From: Furcasterigmium furcatum
Lineage: Eukaryota > Ascomycota > Sordariomycetes > Glomerellales > Plectosphaerellaceae
NCBI GenBank assembly: GCA_001599815.1
Contig: BCIA01000005.1
Span: forward strand, 2,335,088 to 2,399,087
DNA length: 64,000 nucleotides
Direction of reading: 5' to 3'
The notes under the pieces are model-generated. The model made no database searches, was not told where the DNA came from, and worked only from the letters and a program-made list of their open reading frames with translations. Positions 54,601-64,000 of the stretch are shown here, one piece after another. The first letter of the stretch is position 1, and each line of letters starts with the position of its first letter. The translations under genes and the position numbers were made by a program.

Positions 54601-54901
54601 AATGAGTGCAGGGCTGCTTTCCGTCGCACTTGATCTTCTTGCGCCGGCATTCGTCGCATGCGCGGGTGACACGGCGACGCTTCTGGACAGGGATGCCGGA
54701 GCCGGTCCCGTCCTCGGTTTTGACCTTGGTCTCGTCTTCGGACACGGAGTGACTGCTCCCCTCAGGCGAGCCCTCCTTGTCCAGTCCCACAGGGGACATG
54801 GCGTGCGAATCCTCGTCCTCTGACATGTCTACTACTATGCCAGAGTCTGCTGAGGTTGACGAAGGTGCGGACTGTCGCGAAGGCACAGTGGCTGCTCCCA
54901 T
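51698..54901 (-). CDS. Large Zn2Cys6 transcription factor with glutamine tract
   Basis: Exons in transcript order are 54583-54901, 53774-54515, 53086-53715 and 51698-53000, giving 997 residues. Introns are 67, 58 and 85 bp, GT-AG, with agreeing phases. A further in-frame 57 bp candidate intron (52559-52615) would reduce it to 978. The zinc cluster cysteines are 82, 85, 92, 98, 101 and 108 (ACDECRRKKIKCDGKQPCTH); the sixth comes from exon 2. After it are the linker and dimerisation coil (NRRRNPAPQYLEALEGRLQR). The middle homology region has HTPTFWDLFERVYEKPFEAY, RKRVFYVVRQMDIYVSTMMG and the DIDQPYP motif. The C-terminal 350 residues are serine/proline/methionine/glutamine-rich with an interrupted polyglutamine tract, probably an activation domain. 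The first ATG in frame is at 54901. The long gene-free upstream region suggests complex control. The regulated pathway is unknown. Confidence 0.9.
51889..51933 (-). repeat. CAG/CAA repeat encoding the polyglutamine tract
   Basis: On the coding strand a run of CAG codons is interrupted by one AAC and then CAA/CAG, giving about nine Gln, one Asn and five Gln. Pure CAG stretches of this kind are prone to length change. Confidence 0.85.
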
Positions 54902-57900
54902 GGGTTTGGCAGGTACGTAGCAGTCCAAAGCTGGGGTGTGGCGGGGGGAGGAGGTCGCGAGAAAAGGTGGTGGTGGTCTTGGTGGTTGGCGTTCCGCGGT
55001 CAGGTCACCGTGTAAGTGGTGGGATGGATGGGCGCAAGACAGGGGGTGATGAGTGGGCGAAGGCCGCAGAATTCACAGGTGCACCAGAAGCAAAGCTTTG
55101 GGGCAGGTCGATATTTGAACAGCAGGTGAGCCGGGGTGGGAATGGAGGAGAGAGAGGTCGAAGCAGAATGGATGTAAAAGAAGAGGTCGAGGATTGTCGC
55201 GACATGGGAGAAGAGCTGGGAGACGAGGGCCTTTTGCCCCTCGAGGGCCAGATGAACCCCCGGTCCAAACCTGGGCCGGGGTCAATTGAACGGTGGGTAA
55301 CCTGACGATGGGCGTGAGGTCAATTACGTAGCGTCGAGGAACCCCGGGGGGTGTCCTTTGCGGCGCCTGAAGAGACCAGGAGGGACGAATTGGGGTGGAT
55401 GCTGGGTCCTGGTGCGAACAGTCAGGGAAGAAAAAAAGTGGAAAGGAAAGGGACCGGACAGAAGAGCGAAGGAGGAAGCTGGAAGCTGGGTACGAGGCAT
55501 TCTCCCGAGTACGGCATTATTCCATGCGAGCCTTCGAGCTTGATGAGTACTGTAGCCTCGCCCTTCGGCCCTTGAACGGGGGAGGAGACCTCGACATGGA
55601 TGGGATCCCGCACGGTGCGGTACCAGTAGCGTGGTTTCGCTGGGTAGCATGGTTGTTGTGGTAGCTTTTTAGTCGTGCCGGAGGTGGGAAAAGGGGGGGG
55701 GTGAGCCCCGTGGTGGAGGAGAGGGAGAGAGTCAGCCAGCGCCGGCGGCGGGCTCTGACAGATGGAGAACCTGAGAAGAAGGGGAGCGAGCTAGCAGGCG
55801 TGAGACCTGAAAGGGACCCCCTAGGCAAGGTAGGGCGGAAGCAAGACAGGGATATTGACGACCAGCGGTGGGTACATCGGCGGCGTCGATGCTGAAGGAT
55901 GGATGGGAGAACAGCAGCAGCAGAACAGCCAACTGCTGCTGCTTGATGATGGGTGACCCCTCGAAGGTTGCATTGAGCACCTGTGGTCGGTGCCCTGGCT
56001 GGGATGATGCATACCTAGCACCAGACGATTGATTGCCATGCTCCGTCTGCTCGTCATTCGCAGTGCTAGCGTTTCCCCAGTGTATCTGTCCTTGTGTCCC
56101 TCGGTATACCGAAGGCTGACCCGGCTTCGAGGGCTGGCACAAGACACGGAACTTGCCTTGCAAGTACTGTAAGTACTGCTTTGTCCTGATGGGANCCCTC
56201 CTTGACAACCGCGACGGAATCCCGCCGCAGCCTCTGCTGCTGGACCTCGCATTGCAACGTAACGATCGCAGGATTGCTCCATGGAGGGCGAAGACGACCG
56301 TATTGCTGCTGGCCCACGCAGGGAGAGGAGACCCAAGGCAAGCAGGCATATGCAGACCCCAGCTTCACCGTACTTATGCTGGATCGCCAAAGCCACAAAT
56401 CCTCTCGGCACGGTAGCTTCAAGCAGAGGAGTTCCCGAACCTGCTGGCGGAAGCGAAGCGTTGCTGCCGCGGCGGACTGGTGAAGGCGCGCGCGGCGCGG
56501 GCTGTCGGTCGTGGGGTCGATTTCAAGGGTTCCGCCCGCACCAAAACGGCAGCGCCCGTTACAATGGCTGGACGCTCCGCTTCTTCTCGAATGCGAGAGA
56601 CGTGGCATGGCATAAGTAATTATTGACATCTTCGCATCGACATGGTCCGCATCGAAGAAGCAAGCCCTTGCATCCCTCCCACCGGCGGCCTGCTGCGATC
56701 GCTGGGTGCGAGGTTTGGTTGGTTGGCACGAGCCATCATCCTCCCGCCGCCGCTGTTGGTGTCAGGTCCCAAGGATTCTGGAACTGAGAAGCCCATGGCC
56801 TCGAGCGGTCGACAAGACGGAGAGTTCACCCAACAATGATGCGAGTGAGGGATCTGGCCGAGGCACAATCCCACGTCTTGCGGTGAAGTGAACGAGGTAT
56901 TTCTCGCCATCCATGCCATCCGTGCTGCTGATGTGTTGTGTTGCTCGTGACCATGGGCGGTCTCCATACGCCGCCGCCGTCTGCTGGGTCGGGTCGCAGA
57001 TTGCGATTTGAACCCCAGGCGAGGTGAGGGGGCTCATGGCCGTCTCCAACTCCTTTTTGCACCACCAACAACAACGACATTAGCGCTCCCACGCCGGCGA
57101 CGTGTGCGTGGCGGCAGTCTGTTTGTCAGTCATGTCCATTGAAAGAACAAATCCAAGGCGGGACACGAGCTCTGCTGACGGAGATGGCTCGGGTTTACGC
57201 CGCCTGAATGTTCGACTCGTGATTCCTCAGGTCTCTGTCATCAGAGAGGAGCTGTTTGACCCCTCGTTTCGCAGTGGCCGAGGCAGATGCAGGGTTCTCG
57301 GGGCTAAACTGCAACCTGCGAGTCGTGGAGGTGGACCAGCTGGCGGCGGACAGGACAGCAGGGCAGGGGGCTCCATCCTGCGGGTTTGCTGCTGGGTCTC
57401 CGTGGAGGACCGCACTAGTCGAGTACCAGTACCTTGTAGGTGGACTCCGGCACCATTCAGTCGGAGGTATCCGGGACTTTATCCCGGAGAAGCAGCACGC
57501 ATTCCGCCCGGCGCCATGTGGAGGGTAAAGTTGGTGTACATAAGTCGTGCTCAGGGCCAGCAACTCAGGCGTGTTGGCGTGGTCAGCAATGGAGGGCCAA
57601 AGCTCCGCATCTTCAAGACAAGCAAGGCCATTCGGGCGGTTCCTGAGATGGTGAGTGGCCAAGGGCAAAGTCGCACGAGCTCGCGGATGCAACAATAGCC
57701 GGCGGCGGCGCAGGCCCGAGTGCTGCCAGAGGGGTGCCAAGGTGCCCGAATTGCGTCCCCAGTCCTTCCAGAAGTTCCGCTGTACGACCGAGGGTCTGAC
57801 CAGGCGTTCCGAAGGATCGCCATGTACAGTTCTTATCTTGTCCATCGGACACGTCCCAAGGTAGTGGGAGAAGTAAAGTTGGCTTTCTGGGGCGGCTGCA

Positions 57901-59497
57901 GGGCACAACGGGCAACGGCTTGGCTTTCGACGCTCCCGCGCAATCGTGCTCGCAACAGTCGACGGGGGGGCTTGGCTCGAAATGCTTGGCGTACGTAATG
58001 CCCACTGATTCGCCCATCACCGGATGCCAAGACCTCCGCGAATCGACCCCGCTGCCACTCTGGGAGCCTCCCAAGTTCCCGTTCCCACGTTGAACAGCCC
58101 AACCCGGAGGCTTGGCGCGACGAATCCCTGGAGGGTTCCGTCACGCGAGCTTGAGGCTTGTTGAAGTGACTTTTCGCCGTGGAGGAGATGGTAGGAGGCC
58201 GCGGACGAGGAGGAGGAGATGTGGCAGAGGAGCCTGACCGGAAGCGCTGGAAGCCCCGGCTCGCTTGCACAAAATTTGTGCGCGTCGGAAGAGGAAGGAC
58301 GAGGAGGACGAAAGGTCAACAGCAGGTACAGTACTTACATGCCGGTTCCACTGGTGGCCCAAAAGAGTCAAGTGTGTGTGGAGGGGTCTCTTCAAGTGGA
58401 CACAGGCAGGAAGGCCCCCATCCCACCACTCACCCCCTCACACGGTGCATCGCTGTGCCCCTTCCCCGACTGTCATCTCAGGCCATGCCTGCGTTTTCGA
58501 CATTCTGGATGTGACGATGGGAATTGGATTTGTATCGGCGGTGCCTTCCATCACTCGGATGCATTGAGGGAAGGAACCGGACCCCATCGACGTCGCCATG
58601 GCCTCGGGTGCCCTGCGGAAGACACCATCCATGGACAAGGAGCCGTGCAAAGAAGAAACCCCCGCCCCATGTACTTATGGATGTACATACGTACGGCGAC
58701 TTTCTTCTGGTTAGCTCAACCCATCCCAGCTCCCCGGTCCTTCGAGCTAAGTTAGAAAACTGGACTTTGCAAAATAGTCGGTGGAGTTGGGGCAGCAAAT
58801 CGCATCTCGTTAAATCAGTCCGTGATCGATTCGGCTCCGACACGGACATTGACCGCGAGGGATTTGCGTTTGGCAGGGCTGACAGCTTTCCCATGACCCT
58901 TCCTTGGCCGAGTGGAGGGGTCTAATCATTAGATGCATAACCCTCCCCAATATCGATCCTCTAAATGCGGTTTGCAGGACTTGACCTTACCGCGTTAGGT
59001 AGGTACCTACCCAGGCAGCAGGTAGGTTGCCCCGCATCCAAACAAAGCTGCCAGCCCACCGCAGCTCCGACTCCGACCTCACCAAAGCTCTCTCATCGTC
59101 TCCGGCCCATGCCATACGCTTCACACCCAGCTGCCGCCCACACAGCCCAACGTAACCGATATCGCAATCTTTGGGGTCTTGGTCGCCTCGAGCATCAATC
59201 ATTTTGAGCATCCGACTGAAAACACCCTGGTACGTTCACGCCCCGTCCTCGACAGCTCCTCCATCGCTCAAGCTGGGCCGGATGCGTTTGCCCTCTTCCC
59301 CGAAGAGCTTAAGCTGAAATTGGGTCCCTCCCTCAAAGCCTGTGCCTAAAAATAACCACATCTAACATTCCTCCAGCCTCCCACGCGAGACTGCCAGAGA
59401 CAAGCTTCGGCCTGGTCCATTATCCCCATAACGACGTCCGCCTCGACCAGTGCCACCGATCAGCGGTCTGGCATTGTCATCGGTGCTACTTCCTACC
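54902..59497. other. 4.6 kb gene-free region upstream of the zinc-cluster gene and csn1
   Basis: It separates two divergent genes. Many overlapping short frames exist on both strands, none with a recognisable domain or splice logic. Features seen are a G run at 55694-55702, an undetermined base at 56195 next to the direct repeat AAGTACTG (56162-56169 and 56171-56178), and a TAGGTAGGTACCTACC palindromic motif near 58996, a type frequent in Sordariomycete promoters. It is best read as long promoter and leader sequence, or a non-coding transcript. Confidence 0.5.
56195..56195. other. Undetermined base (N)
   Basis: The only ambiguous base in the window. It may mark a low-quality position or a collapsed difference between reads; it lies in non-coding sequence and affects no gene call. 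Confidence 0.95.
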
Positions 59498-61165
59498 ATG
59501 GCGTCAGAGGCACCTGGGCTGTCGGCCCTCTTCGCCGACCTCAGACAGCAAGGCAATGTCGTCGTTGAGGGTGAGTGTGTCACCCAGCTGAAAATCGACT
59601 GGCATGGCAATAACCAGGTTCCAAGTCTGCTGACACGTTAATTCTTCGTTAGAGGTGCCCAAGCTCGACTTAGACCTGTACATCCAGAACTACACAGGTC
59701 AGTTGCCCCTGTGTGCCGACTGGGCACTTTCATCTCACACTTCCCAGGTCGAACCCGTTTTGACCGGCTGCTCTTCATTGGCCGCACCTGCGTTCCGCTC
59801 TGTGTCGAGGCTCTCAAGGCAGCGATTGCGGAAGCAAAGAACGGCAAGGATGTTCAGAGATATCGCGATGCCTGGGAGATGCTCAGAGTTGCAGCCCCGG
59901 CCGAGCCCGAGGCCACTTTCGACCAGGCCTGGGCCGACAGGACAACCAAAGCGAATCAGGCTGAGACGCATCGCCTCGAGAACCAGGCGAAGAACTACAA
60001 GAACAACCTCATCAAAGAGAGCATCCGGGTATGTTACCTGAAGTCTGGCTGACAAGGCGGATGAAGGATACTGACCAATCACTCAGATGGGCAATGAGGA
60101 CTTGGGTCGGCACTTCGAGACCATCGGCGACCTTGCAACCGCAACGGACGCCTACAACCGCATGCGCGCCGACGTCAGTACAGCGAAGCAGATCGTTGAC
60201 GTGGGCAAACACCTGGCCAATGTCTCCGCTCAACGGCAAGACTGGTCCATGGTCCTAGGTAGCCTGACCAAGATTACTGGTGTACAGACGGAAGAGGAAA
60301 AGGGCCTCCAACCCTATGTCAAGATCCTGCAGGGTATCGCCCACATGGGCTTGGACAAGTTCGAGGATGCGGCCAGGTGTTTCCTGCATGTCGACGCGAC
60401 CAAGGATGCCAAGGACGGTGGCGATCACAGCAGCGTCGCCAGCTCCAACGATGTTGCCGTCTATGGCGGCCTGCTCGCGCTGGCGACGATGGACCGCAAG
60501 GACCTTCAGGCCAAGGTGCTTGACAACAGCAACTTCAGGACGTTCCTCGAGCTCGAGCCCCACATCCGGAAGGCGATCTCTCTCTTCGTCAATGGCCGAT
60601 ACTCGGCTTGCTTGTCGATTCTCGAGTCCTACCGCGCCGACTACCTCCTCGACATCTACCTCCAGCAGCACATTCCCACCATCTACGGTAGGATCAGGAG
60701 CAAGTGCATCGTCCAGTACTTCACTCCATTCTCGTGCGTCACGCTGAGCAGCTTGAATGATGCCTTTGCCCTTCCCGGCCAGGACCTCCAGCAGGAGCTC
60801 ATCACCATGATCAAGAGCGGGGCGCTGAAGGCCCGCATCAACACGATTGATCAGGTGGGTTTGCGTGGCCAACAAGTCTTAGGTTTCTGTGCTGACTCGT
60901 GCAACCCAAACAGCTTCTGGTCGCTGTGAACCCCAACCAGCGCCTGGCTCTGCAGGCGACAGCACTCGAATCGACCAGGGCATATGAGCGGGAGGCGATG
61001 GAGCGGATCCGGCACATGAGTCTCTCCCTCGCAGACATGGAAGTCAGGGGCGCAAAGAGGATCCTTCCATCCAGCAGTAACAGCGGCCCGGAAGGAGTTG
61101 GTGACGTCTGGTTCGACGACAACGGTGAGCCGGTTGCGATGGCGCCGTCGCAAGGAACGGCGTGA
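59498..61165 (+). CDS. csn1: COP9 signalosome subunit 1 (CSN1/GPS1)
   Basis: Subunit of the COP9 signalosome, the nuclear/cytosolic complex that removes Nedd8 from cullins. Exons 59498-59570, 59653-59697, 59748-60028, 60087-60854 and 60914-61165 encode 472 residues; introns of 82, 50, 58 and 59 bp are GT-AG and the phases close. The N-terminal part shows LDLDLYIQNYTGRTRFDRLL and FIGRTCVPLCVEALKAAIAE, the usual Csn1 start. The RPN7 region follows (GNEDLGRHFETIGDLATATD; AYNRMRADVSTAKQIVDVGK), then the PCI domain (FRTFLELEPHIRKAISLFVN; YLLDIYLQQHIPTIYGRIRS; VTLSSLNDAFALPGQDLQQE). LKARINTIDQLLVAVNPNQR closes the winged-helix part. The length matches Csn1 (about 460-500) rather than Rpn7 (about 390-430). 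The 45 bp second exon is unusually small. Confidence 0.93.
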
Positions 61166-64000
61166 TAGCGCACGCATAAGAGGCGCTCCGAATGAGGCTC
61201 TTCTTGCCTATTTGAGCCCGCACCAAGGGAAGCACGGGGTCGGGTCGAACTGGCTCACCCCCTGTCGCGGCTTTCTCGAGAGGAACAAGCTTACCCTGCA
61301 ACGCTGTAGCTTGATCCTAGCTGGCAGGACCCCTCGCAAATGCCGCACTAATGGGACGCGACGATTTGTCGGCACGGGCATGAGCATACGCGGCCTCGCA
61401 GGGAGGCTCATTCCTCGGCCACTGGTGGCTTTCTTCCTCGACGTCGTAGCGAGGCCCAGTCACCGGTCAGTGCGGGTGCCCACGTCATGATACATTAGCC
61501 AGAGGACGAGCCAGCAATGACAGATGGAGTTTCACCTGCGCACGCGCCAGAGGCGAGCTGCTGTTGATAATGACCGGTTGTCACGCAATGCTCGTCATTA
61601 ATAACCAGACTGGCCCCGAGGGAGAAGGCTTACGCAATCCCCTGCAAGCCCACGGTGCGGCAGAGTGCCGCTTGTCTCGAAATAGCCTCGTCGTGAGGGG
61701 CTCTATGTACATACTCGTACAAGGAAGACTCCGTGGCTAATAGCCTTCGCCGTTGATCGTTTCCCTTTTGCCTGTGGGAATTATACATACATACTTACAC
61801 AGCAAACCACAACAGCAAGCATGGGCCTTGCCTGGGTTGACAGGGCACAAGGCAGACTCACGAGCGGAGGGGGTGCAATGCAACGTTCCGGGTGAAGTGG
61901 GGGATCCATGTATGTATGTCCCCCGGGGATGGGCTGGTTTCGCTACCCCCCTCAATCGGCGCGATGATGCTTGTTTTTTTCGGCCGTACATATCTCGACA
62001 AGGGGGGCAGAGCCGACAGACATTTGAAGGAATCGTGGATGCCGTAAGGGGCCTTTTGGGCGAGCGGGCGGAAGACTCCTGGCTCGCTCGGGGTCGCTGA
62101 GATGACGACGCACGGCGGACGGAGGAGCGGTGGTCAACTCCGCCGTGGTGGAACTAACGAAGAGGACAGGACGAAACACTAACTTGACCGGTGAGCGGTC
62201 GTCAATAGCGCGGGAAGCTGAGGGCGATGGGCATGCGGCGCCTGGTCAGGTCGCCCAAGGGATCTCGGGCTGCCCTACACTACGAACCACGTTTTCCCCT
62301 TTGGGGGAGCTGATCAGCGGTATCAGCGGCACAGGTCCTGAGGCCCGCCCGGTATGTGTCCTCTGGCCTGCTGCCCGCCAGCTTGCCTGCCAAAAAAAGC
62401 CGACTAGTCTTATGTCCGTCTCTCGCCCGAAAAGCCCGAGAAGAAGCGAAGGTCCGGTCAAGTTAAGCTTACCATGCCATTTGGACCGGCGGAGGAGACT
62501 CTACCTGCCACTTGCGCTGGGCTAACTGAAGCGTGGGAAGGCTAAAAATTTGAGGGTTCTTTTCGGTGGCCATCTCACTGTTTTTCCGTCCTATTGCTCA
62601 GTCAGGCTGGGCTGGCACCCCCCCGTCCGATCGTGAAAAGCACCGGCCACCCGTCTCGGCTGGCCGCCCACTTGCCCGTGAGTGCCGCGCGGCCTCCTTC
62701 TTTGGGAGGGGGGTTGAAGATGCCAGGGCTTTTCCTCCTGGGCCATTCCCTGCGCCTGGGCGTTGGATAGCGAGTAAGTCCACAGAGGGCCGCTGCCTCC
62801 AGCTGCTTCTGCCGGTGCACAAAGACAGTGAAAACCCAACGGCTCCTATCTGCTTGTTGTGCTCCATATCCAAGGCTCGAGGCGGACGAGGGGGAATTGA
62901 ATATGGAGACGCCGGGCCACTACTCGGGAGTTCCACGAGGAGGTGGTTCTGACGCCGGAGCCGGCCGGCCCCTCACTCGCTCCCACTTCGTCTGATTTTT
63001 CTGTTTCCTGTGCTGCTGGGGGTCCTTCAGCGGGCACGGCGTCATGATGCTGTCGCCATCGGGGGCTGCCCCCTTTGCCAGCTCCATTTTGTAGGTAATA
63101 GCGCCCGCTCTGTAGGGTTGCAATGGGGACGGCAGAATTTCTGCGTCTGACGCTTGCGCGCCTATTTGTAAATCTATGGGATGTCTAATAGGAGCTTTCG
63201 TCCTCCATGTTGAGTATCCCGAGGGGGGGTTTATGGGGGTGTGCTCAAGACCCCAACCCCCTCCCCTGCATGCTTGAGCCCCCCGAGCGCTAGCATGCAC
63301 CCGCCGTTGCCCCGCACAGTGCCCGCTGACGCGACGGGTACCGCTGACCCTCGTGCTCGACCAACAAATCAGCCCACTGGGAAACGCGAGAGATGAAGAG
63401 ATGCGGCCAGGGATTCTCGTTCTCGCTCTCTCTCACACACCAGTTGTTGGGTGTCCTTCTCACGGAGGAAAAGTCCCCTCCCCCTGGTCCAGCCGCACAC
63501 ACCCCCTCCTCCTCCTGCTCCTCTCGCTGGTCTCCATTCAACTTCTCGCTTCCTGCCCCCCCTTTTCGCTGCCCCTTGCCAGAAGCAAAAGTGAGGCCCC
63601 CCTGTCAGACTCAGCAGATGCGGTGTCGGTCACCACAGTCCCCCCCACACTTTTTTCGCGCGTGAAAAGGTTCGAGGGTGATGGGGTCGCCCTGGCCCCT
63701 TTTCGCGCCGTGTCGGACGGACCGCGCCCCCGATACGGACATTTGTGACTTGGATTGCGTCTGCAGTGGTCCACGTGCGTCATGGGCGTGCAGCCTGAGT
63801 GCAGGGGGAGATGAGGAGCGGGCACGGCCCCGGCTGAGGCAGGCGATTCGCGAGAGCTCTTTGCCAGCCAAGGGGGTGTTAATCTCGATCGTGGGTGATG
63901 AGGCCGCGCGGTGAGACGCAAAGCGGAGTGAACGAGGAGGTTTCTGCCGTGTTTTGGAGCTCAGGCCCTGCTGCTGCTGCTGCAGCAGCTGTTGTTGTTG
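61166..64000. other. 2.8 kb region without a convincing gene
   Basis: Downstream of csn1 to the window end. It contains runs of C/G, TGTATGTA-like repeats at 61783-61795 and 61905-61918, and no domain-bearing frame. The - strand is open from the window edge to 63611, so a gene starting beyond the right edge cannot be excluded. Confidence 0.45.
63968..64000. repeat. CTG/CAG/TTG trinucleotide repeat at the window end
   Basis: (CTG)5 at 63968-63982 is followed by two CAG, one CTG and three TTG, cut by the window edge. On the - strand it would read as a glutamine-rich stretch in an open frame extending to 63611; whether it is coded is unknown. Confidence 0.8.

Noticed and set aside
55732..58074. 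Several 150-240 codon frames on the - strand in the 55-59 kb gap
   Set aside because: They overlap each other in different frames, one runs across the undetermined base, and none shows conserved motifs or plausible exon joins.

Overview
This 64 kb window is filamentous ascomycete (Pezizomycotina, most likely Sordariomycetes) nuclear DNA. Genes are GC-rich and split by short GT-AG introns (about 47-112 bp, with one 141 bp and one apparent 377 bp), and the intergenic spaces are long. The protein set is typically fungal: Zn2Cys6 regulators, Sur2, Alg8, Itc1, Csn1, and a CAP59/CMT1-type glycosyltransferase. I could assemble 22 protein-coding genes, joining exons by hand and checking that splice phase and total length close on a stop codon. 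I see no tRNA, rRNA, CRISPR array or intact transposon.

Layout. 1-799: lower-GC leader with one short coding-like fragment. 800-9518: a Zn2Cys6 regulator, a small three-exon interferon-inducible (IFI6/IFI27-like) membrane protein, the SWR1 subunit YL1/Swc2, and a glycogen-binding-domain protein. 9519-13228: 3.7 kb with no gene. 13229-26256: a housekeeping block with the sphingolipid C4-hydroxylase (Sur2), cytosolic threonyl-tRNA synthetase, TCTP, a proline-rich protein, the kinetochore protein Mtw1/Mis12 and a mitochondrial PPR protein. 27417-37827: a more accessory stretch with a CMT1-like glycosyltransferase, a small secreted protein, a GH31 alpha-xylosidase-type enzyme, a divergent alpha-glucoside permease, an NmrA-like reductase and a DUF4267 membrane protein. 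38406-50149: the ISWI partner Itc1/Acf1, the ER glucosyltransferase Alg8, an ERGIC-53/Emp47-type cargo lectin and an aminopeptidase P. 51698-54901: a large Zn2Cys6 regulator with a glutamine tract. 54902-59497: 4.6 kb with no gene and one undetermined base. 59498-61165: COP9 signalosome subunit 1. 61166-64000: no convincing gene, ending in CTG/CAG repeats.

How genes may work together. The GH31 gene and the sugar permease are divergent across a 1.2 kb spacer that carries a tight group of CreA/Cre1-like sites. This suggests a carbon-catabolite-repressed uptake and intracellular hydrolysis pair. Alg8 and the cargo lectin are divergent across 0.8 kb and act in successive steps of ER glycoprotein handling. 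Sur2 and ThrRS share a spacer with two perfect 8-bp E-box palindromes 12 bp apart. The proline-rich gene and Mtw1 share a 405 bp promoter holding a 20-bp perfect palindrome and two GTCGCGTC repeats. These are the most checkable regulatory signals here. I found no clear sign of a wholly new defence or mobile system; the strongest novelty candidates are the sugar module, the secreted protein, the palindrome, the IFI6-like gene and the ThrRS insert.
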